Positions 31,436-41,112 of a DNA stretch of 64,000 nt are shown piece after piece (position 1 is the stretch's first letter; each line of letters begins with the position of its first letter). The translations under genes and the position numbers were made by a program. This DNA comes from Micromonospora lutea (lineage in GTDB: Bacteria; Actinomycetota; Actinomycetes; Mycobacteriales; Micromonosporaceae): NCBI RefSeq assembly GCF_016863535.1, contig NZ_BOPB01000014.1, positions 223,203-287,202 of the forward strand, written 5' to 3'. A model generated the notes under the pieces. It did not search any database and was not told where the DNA came from. It saw nothing but the letters and a program-made list of their open reading frames with translations.

Positions 31436-32457
31436 CCGACCTGCGTACCTTCATCGCCGGACTGCCCAAGGTGGAGCTGCACGTACACCACGTCGGCTCC
31501 GCCTCGCCCCGGATCGTGGCCGAGCTGGCCGCCCGCCACGAGGGGCGCACCCCGGTCCCGGCAGACCCGCAGCTGCTGGCCGACTACTTCGTGTTCCGCG
31601 ACTTCGCCCATTTCGTCGAGCTGTACCTGAGCGTCGTGGACCTGATCAAGGATCCGGACGACGTCTGGATCCTCACCCATGAGGTAGCCCGGGAACTGGC
31701 CCGCCAGCAGGTCCGCTACGCCGAGCTGACCGTGACGCCCTACTCCCACGTGCGGCGCGGCATCCCGGCGCCGGCGTTCTGCGAGGCGATCGAGGACGCC
31801 CGCAAGAGGGCCGCCGCCGACTTCGGCATCGAGCTGCGCTGGTGCTTCGACATTCCCGGCGAGGCGGGTCTGCCGGCGGCCGAGGAGACGCTGCGGATCG
31901 CGCTCGACGAACGCCCCGACGGGCTGATCAGCTTCGGTCTCGGCGGTCCGGAGGTCGGTGTGCCGCGGCCACAGTTCAAGCCCTACTTCGACCAGGCCCG
32001 CGCGGCCGGGCTGCACTCCGTGCCGCACGCCGGGGAGACCACCGGCCCGCAGACGATCTGGGACGCGCTGCACGAGCTGGGTGCCGAACGCGTCGGTCAC
32101 GGCATCGCCGCCGCACAGGACCCTCGACTGCTCACGTACCTGGCTGAGCGACGGATCGCGCTGGAGGTCTGCCCGACGTCGAATGTGCGTACCCGGGCCG
32201 TCGCCCACATCGACGAGCACCCGCTGCGCCGCCTGGTCGACGCCGGGCTGCTGGTGACCATCAACTCGGACGATCCGCCCATGTTCGGCACCACCCTCGA
32301 CGACGAGTACGCCGTCGCCGCCCGACTGCTCGACGTCGGTCCGGAGGGGGTGGCCGAGTTGGCCCGCAACGCAGTGTCCGCGTCCTTCCTCGACGAGCCC
32401 GGCAAGCGGCGGATCCTCGCGGAGATCGACGCCTACCTCGCCGACCGGCGCGGCTGA
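31432..32457 (+). CDS. add: Adenosine deaminase
   Basis: 341 residues, GTG start with AGGAGA upstream, overlapping the Tam remnant stop. Metal-dependent deaminase motifs: PKVELHVHHVGSASP (zinc His pair; usual HxH with HHVG rather than HLDG), SVPHAGET (zinc His and catalytic Glu), GHGIAAAQDP, and ITINSDDPPMFGTTL-like TINSDDPPMF (Asp pair). It hydrolyses adenosine or related aminopurines to inosine in purine salvage. The HHVGS sequence is a variant of the common HLDGS, so a related nucleoside or adenine-type substrate is possible. Confidence 0.88.
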   Translation: MTDLRTFIAGLPKVELHVHHVGSASPRIVAELAARHEGRTPVPADPQLLADYFVFRDFAHFVELYLSVVDLIKDPDDVWILTHEVARELARQQVRYAELTVTPYSHVRRGIPAPAFCEAIEDARKRAAADFGIELRWCFDIPGEAGLPAAEETLRIALDERPDGLISFGLGGPEVGVPRPQFKPYFDQARAAGLHSVPHAGETTGPQTIWDALHELGAERVGHGIAAAQDPRLLTYLAERRIALEVCPTSNVRTRAVAHIDEHPLRRLVDAGLLVTINSDDPPMFGTTLDDEYAVAARLLDVGPEGVAELARNAVSASFLDEPGKRRILAEIDAYLADRRG

Positions 32458-32480
32458 CGCCGCCGGCACCGGGCGAGGTG

Positions 32481-32528
32481 GCGCGCGGCGGGAGGAGGTG
32501 TGGGGGGACCGTGTCTCCCGCCGCGCGC
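32481..32528. terminator. Strong GC hairpin between convergent genes
   Basis: A perfect 14-bp inverted repeat (GCGCGCGGCGGGAG 32481-32494; CTCCCGCCGCGCGC 32515-32528) with a 20-nt loop, starting 23 nt after the adenosine deaminase stop. The next gene converges from 32699. No T-tract. The rest of the 241-nt gap shows no gene. Confidence 0.5.
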
Positions 32529-32698
32529 ACAGCTCCACCGGCCGAACGCGCTGAGCGACAAGCCGGCGGAACTGCTGGGTTCGTTGAGATCCTGTCAGCC
32601 GCACCGGTCGGGTGGAACGGGGTTAATTCGGATCTAAGGAAGACTTGCGCCGTCGCACAGCCCAGCCACCGTGCCGCTACGGAAAGTGACGAGCGTGG

Positions 32699-34114
32699 TT
32701 ACCCGTCCGTCGGGCGCTGCCGGGGCCAGCGGCGTCCGCCGGCCTTCTGTTCCCGGCCCTCCCGAGCCATCCGGCCCACCAGGCCGAACCGGCTGACCTG
32801 GCGCGGCGTCGCCTCCGGGTCGGACAGCAACATCACCACGCTCGCCCCGCCCAGCCGAGCCCGGTCAATGCTGACCGATCCGTTGGCCTGCAACGCCACC
32901 CGTTTGGCGATGTCCAGCCCCAGCCCGGTGGAGCCCTGGTCGCTGGCACCGCGCCGCAGGGCCCGGTCCGGATTGGCGATACCCGGACCGGCATCGTCGA
33001 TCCGGATGGCCACGTACCCGTCGCGGCGGGACACCGCCACCTCGAACGCGGTGCCCTGCGGGGTGTACCGGAACACGTTCCCGATGACGGCATCCAGGGC
33101 GGCGGCCAACTCGGCGCGGGGCACCGGCGCGGGAATGCGCAACTGGGCACCGGAGACCCGGTGGGGGCGATTCTGGTCACCGGCGAGGGCCGCCCAGAAC
33201 ACCATCCGGTCGCGGACCACCTCGCTCACGTCGCACATCGCCGGAGCGGCCTCGGTCGCCACCGTCTTGCGGGTCGTCTTGATCAGCACGTCGATCTCAC
33301 CCTCCAGGGTGACGATCGCCTGCCGGATGCGCCGGATACCGCGTCGGTAGTCCAGCTCGGCCTGGCTGAACGAGCCCACGCTGGTGTCGTCGGACTCCAA
33401 CGCCTCGGCGTCCAGCCGCAGCACGGTCAACGGGGTACGCAGCCGGTGGGACAGGTCCGCCACCAGTTCCCGCTCCTCGGTGCGCGCCGCCACCAACCGT
33501 TCCGCCATCCGGTTGAACGCGTGGCCGGCCTCGACCAGCTCACGCGGGCCGTGCGGCTCGACGCGTACGCCCAGGTCGCCGTCGCCGATCGCGAGCGCCG
33601 CCTTCACCAGGCCCCGGCTCGCGTCCGCCGCGCGGACGGCGAGTCGGTCCACCACCAGCATCGCGGCGCCCACCAACGCGACGGCCACCCCGGCCAGCAG
33701 CAGCCACCGACCACCGCGACCCGCGTCGAGCACGGCGTCCGGGATGAAGACCTCCACCACGGCGGTCTGCTCGCCCAGTACCACCGGATCGAGCCGCAGC
33801 AGCCCGCCGTCGACGTCGACGACCAGCGAGCGGCCCTGCTCCCGGGCCTGGTCCAGCTGCACCGGGTCGGCTCGTCCGGCGGAGGCGTCCACGTCGAGCC
33901 CGTGCACGACCGGCCGGGTGGCCGGATCGTCGCCGCTGGCTTCGATCGCCCGGGTCACCGCCGTCGCCTCGGTACTGATCGCGAGCGCACCGGTCACCAG
34001 CGCGCTGCGGCGGGCCGCGTCGGCGATCGCCTCCTCGCGGGCCTGGCCGCCGAGGGTCAACCCGAGCGGTACGAGGAAGGCCAGTGCCAGCAGGGTGCCC
34101 ACGCCGGCCGTCAA
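32699..34114 (-). CDS. Sensor histidine kinase (HAMP, HisKA, HATPase)
   Basis: 471 residues if translated from TTG 34114; GTG 34102 is also possible, with AGGAGG at 34127-34132 overlapping the regulator stop. TM1 (VGTLLALAFLVPLGLTLGG), an extracellular sensor of ~110 residues, TM2 (RWLLLAGVAVALVGAAMLVV), HAMP, phosphoacceptor His in VADLSHRLRTPLTVLRLDAE, and the ATP domain with NVFRYTPQGTAFEV, DDAGPGI and GSTGLGLDIA. It is encoded directly after its OmpR-type partner. The signal is unknown. Confidence 0.88.
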   Translation of the reverse strand: MTAGVGTLLALAFLVPLGLTLGGQAREEAIADAARRSALVTGALAISTEATAVTRAIEASGDDPATRPVVHGLDVDASAGRADPVQLDQAREQGRSLVVDVDGGLLRLDPVVLGEQTAVVEVFIPDAVLDAGRGGRWLLLAGVAVALVGAAMLVVDRLAVRAADASRGLVKAALAIGDGDLGVRVEPHGPRELVEAGHAFNRMAERLVAARTEERELVADLSHRLRTPLTVLRLDAEALESDDTSVGSFSQAELDYRRGIRRIRQAIVTLEGEIDVLIKTTRKTVATEAAPAMCDVSEVVRDRMVFWAALAGDQNRPHRVSGAQLRIPAPVPRAELAAALDAVIGNVFRYTPQGTAFEVAVSRRDGYVAIRIDDAGPGIANPDRALRRGASDQGSTGLGLDIAKRVALQANGSVSIDRARLGGASVVMLLSDPEATPRQVSRFGLVGRMAREGREQKAGGRRWPRQRPTDG

Positions 34115-34131
34115 CAGGGCCAGCGCCCTCC

Positions 34132-34821
34132 TCAGTCCGGCGCCACCAGTCGGAAGCCCACCCCCCGCACGGTGCGCAGGTAGCGCGGCTTCGCCGCGGA
34201 CTCGCCCATTTTGCGGCGTAGCCAGTACAGGTGAACGTCGATGGTCTGGTCCTCGCCGACCGATGGCTGCCGCCATACCTCCTCCAAGAGCTCCCGCCGG
34301 GACACTACCCGGCCCGGGCGGGCGGCGAGATACGCCAGCAGGTCGAATTCCTTGCGGGTCAGCGCCAGCGCCGCACCGTCCAGGTGGGCGCTGCGCTCGC
34401 CGACGTCCACCCGCAGCCCACCCACGCTGTGCACGGCCGGTTGGGCGGAGCGACTGGCCCGGCCCGCGCGGCGCAGCACGGTGGTGATCCGGGCGTCCAG
34501 GTGCACGCCGGTGAACGGCTTGATCATGTAGTCGTCCGCGCCGGCCCGCAGCAGCTTGACCACGGACTGCTCGTCGTCGCGAGCGGTGGCGATGATGATC
34601 GGCACATCGGTGATGCCCCGGAGCATCCGCAGCGCGTCCGAGCCGTCCAGATCCGGCAGCCCCAGGTCGAGCACGACCAGGTCCGGTGTCTCCGCGGCGA
34701 CCCGGCGCAGCGCGTCCAGGGCAGTGCCCACCGCGTGCACGGCGTGACCCCGGTCGGTGAGGGAACGAAGCATCGCGCCGCGTACGACATGGTCATCTTC
34801 GACCAGGAGGACGGTGGCCAC
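34132..34821 (-). CDS. OmpR/PhoB-family response regulator
   Basis: 229 residues. Receiver domain with acidic VEDDH pocket, phosphoacceptor Asp in PDLVVLDLGLPDLDG, Thr/Ser switch TAR and Lys in YMIKPF. The winged-helix DNA-binding domain (ALTRKEFDLLAYLAARPGRV, DQTIDVHLYWLRRKMGE, YLRTVRGVGFRLV) follows from residue ~130. It is coupled to the histidine kinase downstream, and is divergent from the ADP-ribosylglycohydrolase gene by 74 nt. Confidence 0.92.
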   Translation of the reverse strand: MATVLLVEDDHVVRGAMLRSLTDRGHAVHAVGTALDALRRVAAETPDLVVLDLGLPDLDGSDALRMLRGITDVPIIIATARDDEQSVVKLLRAGADDYMIKPFTGVHLDARITTVLRRAGRASRSAQPAVHSVGGLRVDVGERSAHLDGAALALTRKEFDLLAYLAARPGRVVSRRELLEEVWRQPSVGEDQTIDVHLYWLRRKMGESAAKPRYLRTVRGVGFRLVAPD

Positions 34822-34895
34822 CCAAGCACGGTACTCGGGTCGGCAAGTGCGGCGACATTGCGGCCCACCCCGGAACCGGCCAAGCTGGTGCGACC

Positions 34896-35816
34896 ATGAC
34901 GTTCACCCTGTATCCGGACACCCGCCTGGCGCTGGCCCGGGACAGCCTCGCCGGCCTGTCGGTCGGCGACGCCCTCGGCTCGCAGTTCTTCGTTCCCGGC
35001 CGGCAGGCCGCCGACCTCGCCGCCGACCGGCTCCCACCACCGCCGTGGCAGTGGACCGACGACACCGAGATGGCCTGCTCGGTGCTGGCCCGGCTGGCCG
35101 AGGCGGGCCAGATCGACCGGGACGGTCTGGCGCTGGACTTCGCCGAGCGCTGTGAGCCCTACCGTGGCTACGGCCCCGGAGCGGTACGCATCCTGCGCCT
35201 GATCCGGACCGGCACCCCGTGGCCGGTGGCCGCCGCGTCCGCATTCGACGGGCAGGGCTCCTGCGGAAACGGCGCGGCGATGCGGGTCGCCCCGCTGGGC
35301 GCGTACTTCGCCGACTCGACCAGCCGGGCGGTCACCCAGGCCCGGGCGTCTGCCGAGGTGACCCACGCCCACCCCGAGGGGATCGCCGGTGCGGTGGCGG
35401 TGGCGGTGGCCGCCGCCCGAGCTGCCCGGGCCCGGCTGGACGGCGACCGTCCCGACCCGGGTCGCCTGCTCGCCAGCGTCGCTGCCGCCGTGGACCCGGC
35501 AACCGAGGTGCATCGGGGCGTACGCCGGGCGGCGGGGCTGCTCGGCCGGGCGCTGTCGGAGGTGGTGGACGCGCTCGGCAACGGTTCCCGTACGACCGCG
35601 CAGGACACCGTCGCGTTCACCTGCTGGGTGGCCGCCACCCACCTGGAGGACTACCCGGCCGCGGTACGGGCCTGCGTCGAGGCGGGCGGCGACGTGGACA
35701 CCACGGCCGCCATCGCCGGTGGGGTGGTCGCCGCGTACACCGGAGTCGGCACCGCCGGTGGAGTGCCCGCCGACTGGCTGGCCGCCCGCGAGCCGCTACC
35801 CGACTGGGTGGACTAG
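34896..35816 (+). CDS. ADP-ribosylglycohydrolase family protein
   Basis: 306 residues with the DraG/ARH helical fold: N-terminal RDSLAGLSVGDALGSQFFVP, metal-binding QWTDDTEMACSVL, YGPGAVRILRLIRTG, NGAAMRVAPLGAYFA, and second metal site GGDVDTTAAIAGGVVAAYTG. These are the di-magnesium ligands of ADP-ribosyl hydrolases. It removes ADP-ribose from proteins or small molecules; the specific target cannot be told. Confidence 0.92.
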   Translation: MTFTLYPDTRLALARDSLAGLSVGDALGSQFFVPGRQAADLAADRLPPPPWQWTDDTEMACSVLARLAEAGQIDRDGLALDFAERCEPYRGYGPGAVRILRLIRTGTPWPVAAASAFDGQGSCGNGAAMRVAPLGAYFADSTSRAVTQARASAEVTHAHPEGIAGAVAVAVAAARAARARLDGDRPDPGRLLASVAAAVDPATEVHRGVRRAAGLLGRALSEVVDALGNGSRTTAQDTVAFTCWVAATHLEDYPAAVRACVEAGGDVDTTAAIAGGVVAAYTGVGTAGGVPADWLAAREPLPDWVD

Positions 35817-35821
35817 CCCCG

Positions 35822-36700
35822 TCAGCGGCGGACACCCGCCTTGACCCCGTCGGAGCCGGCGCCCTGCGCGGTTCCGGTCACCTCGGTTCCGGTCGCCTCG
35901 CCCGCCGTGGCAGCACCGGCTTCGGTTGCCGGCGGTTCCTCGTCGAGTACCGAGCGGTCGATCTCCTCGGTCGGGGTACGGCGTCGGCGGCTGATCAGCC
36001 AACCCACCACCGCGCCGCCGCCGAGGCCGGCGACCAGCCCGGCGGCGAGCAGGCTGTTGGCGTTCGGGCCGTCGTCGGAGGCGGCGGTGGTGGGCGGGGC
36101 CTCGGCGGGCGCTCCGCCGCCCGGTGCCGCGCCGTGCCCAGCGTGGGCGCCCGGGTAGGCCGGGTCGCCGGGCAGCAGTGTGAGCGCCGGCAGCGGCCGC
36201 TGACCGGCACCACTGCCCCAGCTCACCTGGAGACCGTCGGCGTACGTCTGCACCAACTCGAAGGTCAGCCGTTCGGTCTGTGGCAGCGGTGCCATCGAGA
36301 ACACCAGCCGCGCCGGGCCCTCGCCCGGATCGTCCTTCGCCCGCGACCAGATCAGCGCGGCCGTCACCACATCGGTGGCCGGGCCGTGCATGCCCGCGAC
36401 CGGCCGGTCCAGTTTGCGGGTGGTGATCGTCGGCGCCCAGCCCGGCACCGACAGCGGGTACACCTCGGCGATCGGTGGATCGGCCGGGATTCTGATCTCG
36501 ATCCGTTCGGTACGGACACCGGGCCGTTCGTCAGGCACCACGAATTCGAGCTTCACCGCGTTGCCCTGCTGGGCCTCGGACGGGGTGAAGGTCACCCCGT
36601 CCGCCCACGCCGTGGCGGGCCAGAGCAGCACCACGGTGGTGGCCAGGGCGGCCACCAGCGCGCCCCGGCGTCGACGGCTGCCGCCGTACGTCATCGCCAT
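35822..36700 (-). CDS. YcnI-like DUF1775 exported, membrane-anchored protein
   Basis: 292 residues from ATG 36700 (36694 and 36712 are alternatives). A signal peptide (RRRRGALVAALATTVVLLWP, cleavage near AWA-DG) precedes a YcnI/DUF1775 domain of ~160 residues: VTFTPSEAQQGNAVKLEFVV, ERIEIRIPADPPIAEVYPLS, VSWGSGAGQRPLP. A Gly/Pro/Ala linker, one C-terminal helix (SLLAAGLVAGLGGGAVVGWL) and a cytoplasmic acidic tail follow. YcnI proteins bind copper in other bacteria. The usual copper partner genes (CopC/CopD, SCO1) are not adjacent here. Confidence 0.85.
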   Translation of the reverse strand: MAMTYGGSRRRRGALVAALATTVVLLWPATAWADGVTFTPSEAQQGNAVKLEFVVPDERPGVRTERIEIRIPADPPIAEVYPLSVPGWAPTITTRKLDRPVAGMHGPATDVVTAALIWSRAKDDPGEGPARLVFSMAPLPQTERLTFELVQTYADGLQVSWGSGAGQRPLPALTLLPGDPAYPGAHAGHGAAPGGGAPAEAPPTTAASDDGPNANSLLAAGLVAGLGGGAVVGWLISRRRRTPTEEIDRSVLDEEPPATEAGAATAGEATGTEVTGTAQGAGSDGVKAGVRR

Positions 36701-36895
36701 CTGGGTTCCCATCCGTGTCCACGCGGCCGGAACCGGCTCCGGCCACACCGGGTAGTTCGGATCCCGGGCCGAAATGGTTCAACGGTGGCGGGAATCGGCT
36801 GCCGTCGGTGTCGACGACGGTGCTCCCTGGGCGACCGATAGCATCAGTGAGCCGGTATCGGCACCATCCGTCACATCTGCTGCGAGGAGTCATCC

Positions 36896-38902
36896 GTGTC
36901 CGCACCCCGTACCCCCGCCGTGGCCGACCCCGTCGTCGTCGCCGCCGGGACGACGGCGGCCGATGCGGTGGCCGCGGCCGGGCTGCCCGCCAACGGCCCT
37001 CGGGCGATCGTGGTGGTCCGCGACCCGCACGGCGTGCTGCGTGACCTGGACTGGCGTCCGGCCGAGGAGACGACGGTCGAGCCGGTCGCGCTGGACTCCC
37101 CGGACGGGCTGAACGTGCTGCGCCACTCCACGGCCCACGTGCTGGCCCAGGCCGTGCAGGACATCTTCCCGCAGGCGAAGCTCGGCATCGGTCCGCCGAT
37201 CGACAACGGCTTCTACTACGACTTCGCGGTGGACAAGCCGTTCCAGCCCGACGACCTGACCAAGCTCGAGAAGCGGATGCAGGAGATCATCAAGTCGGGT
37301 CAGCGGTTCCGACGCCGCCGCTTCGACAGCCTGGACGAGGCGAAGACCGAGCTGGCGGCCGAGCCGTTCAAGCTGGAGCTGATCGACGTCAAGGGCGAAG
37401 GGCTGGACTCCTCCGAGGTGATGGAGGTCGGCGGCGGCGAGCTGACCATCTACGACAACCTCACCGCCGACGAGGACAAGGTCTGCTGGTCGGACCTGTG
37501 CCGGGGGCCGCACCTGCCCAACACCCGGCTGATCGGCGCGTTCAAGCTGATGCGTTCGGCCGCCGCGTACTGGCGCGGGTCGGAGAAGAACCCCCAGTTG
37601 CAGCGGGTGTACGGCACCGCCTGGCCGACCCGTGACGGGTTGAAGGCGTACCTGAAGCTGCTGGAGGAGGCGGCCCGCCGCGACCACCGCAAGCTCGGCG
37701 CGGACCTCGACCTGTTCAGCTTCCCCGACGAGATCGGCTCCGGTCTCGCGGTCTTCCACCCCAAGGGCGGCATCATCCGCCGGGAGCTGGAGGACTACTC
37801 GCGTCGCCGGCACGAGGAGGCGGGGTACGAGTTCGTCAACAGCCCGCACATCACCAAGGCGCAGCTCTTCCAGACCTCGGGCCACCTGCCGTACTACGCC
37901 GACACGATGTTCCCGCCCATGCAGTTGGAGGGGGCGGAGTACTACCTCAAGGCGATGAACTGCCCGATGCACAACCTGATCTTCCGGTCGCGCGGACGGT
38001 CCTACCGCGAACTGCCGCTGCGGCTGTTCGAGTTCGGCACCGTCTACCGGTACGAGAAGTCGGGTGTGGTGCACGGCCTGACCCGGGTACGCGGCCTCAC
38101 CCAGGACGACTCGCACATCTACTGCACCCGTGAGCAGATGCCCGGCGAGCTGACCACCCTGCTGTCGTTCGTGCTCGACCTGCTGCGCGACTACGGTCTG
38201 GACGACTTCTACCTGGAGCTGTCCACCCGCGACGACTCCCCGAAGTTCATCGGCTCCGAGGCCGACTGGGCGGAGGCCACCGAGGCGCTGCGCACCGCCG
38301 CCGAGACCTCCGGCCTGGAACTGGTGCCGGACCCGGGCGGTGCCGCCTTCTACGGCCCCAAGATCTCTGTGCAGGCCAAGGACGCCATCGGCCGGACCTG
38401 GCAGATGTCCACCATCCAGGTCGACTTCAACCAGCCGGAGCGGTTCGGTCTGGAGTACCAGGCCGCCGACGGCACCCGGCAGCGACCCGTCATGATCCAC
38501 CGGGCGCTCTTCGGCTCGATCGAACGGTTCTTCGGCGTGCTCACCGAGCACTACGCGGGGGCGTTCCCGGCCTGGCTGGCCCCGGTGCAGGTGGTGGGGA
38601 TCCCGATCCGCGACGACCACGCCGACTATCTGCACGGCTTCGTCGCCGCGTTGCGCGCCGAGGGCATCCGCGCCCAGGTCGACGCCGGTGACGAGCGGAT
38701 GCAGAAGAAGATCCGCACCGCGCAACAGCAGAAGATCCCGTTCATGGTGCTCGCCGGTGACGACGACGTGGCCGCCGGCACGGTCTCCTTCCGCTATCGC
38801 GACGGTTCCCAGCGCAACGGCGTACCGCTGGCCGAGGCGGTCACCCACGTCCTCGACGTGATCCGCTCCCGCACCAACACCGGCCCCTCCGCCGAGATGT
38901 AA
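36896..38902 (+). CDS. thrS: Threonyl-tRNA synthetase
   Basis: 668 residues, GTG start with GAGGAG upstream. Order: short TGS-like N-terminal region, editing (SAD) region with HSTAHVLAQAVQDIFPQAKL and GPHLPNTRLIGAF, then the class II core with motif 2 FEFGTVYRYEKSGVVHGLTR, RGLTQDDSHIYCTREQ and motif 3 HRALFGSIERFFGVLTEH, then an anticodon domain. It charges tRNA-Thr. It heads the conserved thrS-HIT-PI synthase-pimA block. Its TAA stop is the first three bases of a repeat element. Confidence 0.97.
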   Translation: MSAPRTPAVADPVVVAAGTTAADAVAAAGLPANGPRAIVVVRDPHGVLRDLDWRPAEETTVEPVALDSPDGLNVLRHSTAHVLAQAVQDIFPQAKLGIGPPIDNGFYYDFAVDKPFQPDDLTKLEKRMQEIIKSGQRFRRRRFDSLDEAKTELAAEPFKLELIDVKGEGLDSSEVMEVGGGELTIYDNLTADEDKVCWSDLCRGPHLPNTRLIGAFKLMRSAAAYWRGSEKNPQLQRVYGTAWPTRDGLKAYLKLLEEAARRDHRKLGADLDLFSFPDEIGSGLAVFHPKGGIIRRELEDYSRRRHEEAGYEFVNSPHITKAQLFQTSGHLPYYADTMFPPMQLEGAEYYLKAMNCPMHNLIFRSRGRSYRELPLRLFEFGTVYRYEKSGVVHGLTRVRGLTQDDSHIYCTREQMPGELTTLLSFVLDLLRDYGLDDFYLELSTRDDSPKFIGSEADWAEATEALRTAAETSGLELVPDPGGAAFYGPKISVQAKDAIGRTWQMSTIQVDFNQPERFGLEYQAADGTRQRPVMIHRALFGSIERFFGVLTEHYAGAFPAWLAPVQVVGIPIRDDHADYLHGFVAALRAEGIRAQVDAGDERMQKKIRTAQQQKIPFMVLAGDDDVAAGTVSFRYRDGSQRNGVPLAEAVTHVLDVIRSRTNTGPSAEM

Positions 38903-38955
38903 GGAAGGGCACCTTTTTAACGCCTGCGGTATAGGAAGGGCCCCTTCCTGACACC
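38900..38955. repeat. Palindromic repeat family B, copy 1
   Basis: A 56-nt element starting TAAGGAAGGGCACC and ending TTCCTGACACC, beginning exactly at the thrS stop codon. Its second half forms a hairpin (AGGAAGG/CCTTCCT); its first half has a weaker one. It matches 47929-47984 at 45 of 56 positions by direct alignment. Confidence 0.75.
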
Positions 38956-39064
38956 CGTCGGCCGGGGGCGAGCGCGGGGCGGCGGGTGCGGGCGGCGGGT
39001 GCGGGGCGTCCGGGCGACGGCCCGTGCGTCGAGTGCGACGGGGCGAGGTCGTAGGATCGCCGGT

Positions 39065-39610
39065 GTGACTGGGGCGGAGGAGCACACCGGCAGGGACATG
39101 GCCGACGGGCTGGACCGGCTTTGGACGCCCCACCGGATGACGTACATCTCCGGGGAGGACCGACCGGAGGGCGGCTACGAGCGACCCTCCGGTTGCCCGT
39201 TCTGCCTGGCCCCCGCCCGGTCACCGGAGGAGAGCCTGGTGGTGGCGCGCGGCGGGCACGTGTTCGTGGTGCTCAACCTGTACCCGTACAACCCGGGGCA
39301 CCTGCTGGTCTGCCCGTACCGGCACGTGGCCGACTACACCGAGCTGGACGGACCGGAGACGGCCGAGCTGGCGTCGTTCACCCAGACCGCCATGCGGGTG
39401 GTCCGTAAGGTCAGCAGTGCCCACGGCTTCAACCTGGGCATGAACCAGGGCGGGGTGGCCGGCGCCGGGATCGCCGCCCACCTGCACCAGCACGTGGTGC
39501 CCCGCTGGGGTGGTGACGCCAACTTCATGCCGGTGATCGGTCAGACGAAGGTCCTGCCGCAGCTGCTGGCCGACACCCGCGACCTGCTCGCCCGCGCCTG
39601 GCCCGCCTGA
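39065..39610 (+). CDS. HIT-family protein, diadenosine tetraphosphate phosphorylase-like
   Basis: 181 residues from GTG 39065. HIT fold with GCPFCLAPARS (CxxC), LNLYPYNPGHLLVCPYRHVA, GFNLGMNQGGVAGAGIAAHL and the active-site triad HLHQHVVPRW. Position after thrS and before PI-phosphate synthase matches mycobacterial Rv2613c, which was characterised as an AP4A phosphorylase, so this is the likely activity. Confidence 0.9.
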   Translation: MTGAEEHTGRDMADGLDRLWTPHRMTYISGEDRPEGGYERPSGCPFCLAPARSPEESLVVARGGHVFVVLNLYPYNPGHLLVCPYRHVADYTELDGPETAELASFTQTAMRVVRKVSSAHGFNLGMNQGGVAGAGIAAHLHQHVVPRWGGDANFMPVIGQTKVLPQLLADTRDLLARAWPA

Positions 39611-40001
39611 CCCGGCCGCCACCGCTCCCGTCCCGGCCGCTCCCGCCACCACCATCGGATCCTCGCACCCGACCTGCCGCGCTCGGCTCCGCCGCCATCA
39701 CGCGGCAGCGGGTGGCGGCGCAGCGGGCCGACGCCACCCGCTACCCGCTCCCTTTGCTCTGCTTCAACCCACGCGACGGTTACGCAGCGAAGTTGATGCG
39801 TATCGGTAAGCAGAGCAAAGGGAGCGCGGCGAGGAGCGGATTCCTCAGCCAGCCGCAGGTCGCCCGCGACACGGCGGGCAGCGGACGAGACGGCGCCGGA
39901 ATCCGCCGCCCGCCGGGGTGATCCGTACGACACCGACGCCCGTACGGATGATCGTGCTGGATGTCTGTCAACGTCTGTCCGGAAGATGGCACGATGCGCC
40001 G
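39611..40001. other. 391-nt intergenic gap holding one palindromic element
   Basis: Contains the family D repeat (39746-39826) and otherwise Pro/Ser-like GC-rich sequence without a convincing frame. A short ATG frame at 39942 runs into the aldo/keto reductase but its first 20 residues do not look coding. Confidence 0.6.
39746..39826. repeat. Palindromic repeat family D, copy 1
   Basis: A perfect 19-bp inverted repeat (CGCTCCCTTTGCTCTGCTT at 39746-39764; complement at 39808-39826) around a 43-nt centre. The core CTTTGCTCTGCTTCAACC recurs at 57153-57274. No reading frame inside; MITE-like in shape. Confidence 0.75.
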
Positions 40002-41060
40002 GTGGGAGAGTCGACGCGGACACTGGGCCGCAGCGGCATCGCGGTCAGCGCCCTGGGCATGGGCTGCTGGGCGATCGCCGGCCCGTGGGCCGAGGGACGT
40101 ATCCCGCTGGGCTGGGGGGCGGTCGACGACGAGGAGTCGGTGCGGGCGGTCCGCCGGGCGCTGGACCTCGGCGTGACGCTCTTCGACACCGCCGACAGCT
40201 ACGGCGCGGGACACGGTGAACGGGTCCTCGGGCGGGCCCTGGCCGGCCGCCGGGACGAGGCGGTCATCGCCACCAAGTGGGGATACACGTTCGACGAGCG
40301 GACCCGGCAGGCCATCGGGCCCGACGCCTCACCGGAGTACCTGCGGCGGGCGGTGTGGGACTCGCTGCGGCGTCTCGGCACCGACCGGATCGACCTCTAC
40401 CAGCTGCACCTGGCGGACCTGCCGGTGCCCCGGGCCCACGAGCTGATCGGCGCGTTGGAGGAGCTGGTGGCCGACGGCCTGGTCCGGGCGTACGGCTGGA
40501 GCACCGACCGGGCCGACCGGGCGGCGGCCTTCGGGCACGACGCCCCGCACGCCGCCGTCGTCCAGCACAGCCTGTCGGTGCTGCGTGACGCACCCGACCT
40601 GCTCGCCGTCTGCGAGAAGTACGACCTGGCCAGCGTCAACCGTGGCCCGCTCGGCATGGGGCTGCTCACCGGCAAGTACCACCCCGGGTCGACCCTGCCC
40701 CGCGACGACGTGCGGGGGATGACCTCGGGTTGGCTGGAGTGGTTCCGGGGTGGGCGACCGGCGCCGGAGTGGCTGCGCCGGGTACACGCGGTCCGGGCGA
40801 CGTTGACCGCCGACGGGCGCACCCTGGCCCAGGGCGCGCTGGGCTGGATCTGGGCGCGCAGCGACCGGGCCATCCCGATCCCGGGCTGCCGCACCGTAGC
40901 GCAGGTCGAGGAGAACGCCGCCGCGCTGGCCCTCGGCCCGCTCGCCCCCGACCACTTCGCCGAGGTGGAGCGGCAGCTCGCCGCCCTGCGTGCCGCGGCG
41001 CTGCGAGCGGCCGACCGCCCCTACTGGCCCAGCCCGATGCTCCCCACCGCCCGCCCCTGA
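40002..41060 (+). CDS. Aldo/keto reductase
   Basis: 352 residues from GTG 40002. AKR pattern: STRTLGRSGIAVSALGMGCW, TLFDTADSYGAGHGERVLGR (Asp and Tyr), AVIATKWGYTFD (Lys), DLYQLHLADLP (His), and C-terminal cofactor segment QGALGWIWARSDRAIPIPGC. It sits between HIT and EF-G2 genes, an insertion relative to the mycobacterial order. The substrate is unknown. It is not closely similar to the AKR at 29883. Confidence 0.9.
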   Translation: MGESTRTLGRSGIAVSALGMGCWAIAGPWAEGRIPLGWGAVDDEESVRAVRRALDLGVTLFDTADSYGAGHGERVLGRALAGRRDEAVIATKWGYTFDERTRQAIGPDASPEYLRRAVWDSLRRLGTDRIDLYQLHLADLPVPRAHELIGALEELVADGLVRAYGWSTDRADRAAAFGHDAPHAAVVQHSLSVLRDAPDLLAVCEKYDLASVNRGPLGMGLLTGKYHPGSTLPRDDVRGMTSGWLEWFRGGRPAPEWLRRVHAVRATLTADGRTLAQGALGWIWARSDRAIPIPGCRTVAQVEENAAALALGPLAPDHFAEVERQLAALRAAALRAADRPYWPSPMLPTARP

Positions 41061-41112
41061 CCTGACCAGGTCGGGCTGCCGCGACGCCCGTCCGGTGTCG
41101 GGTCCGACCAGG

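Noticed and set aside
36700..36895. Possible T-box or leader riboswitch before thrS
   Set aside because: I see no T-box sequence or long terminator hairpin in the 195-nt gap.
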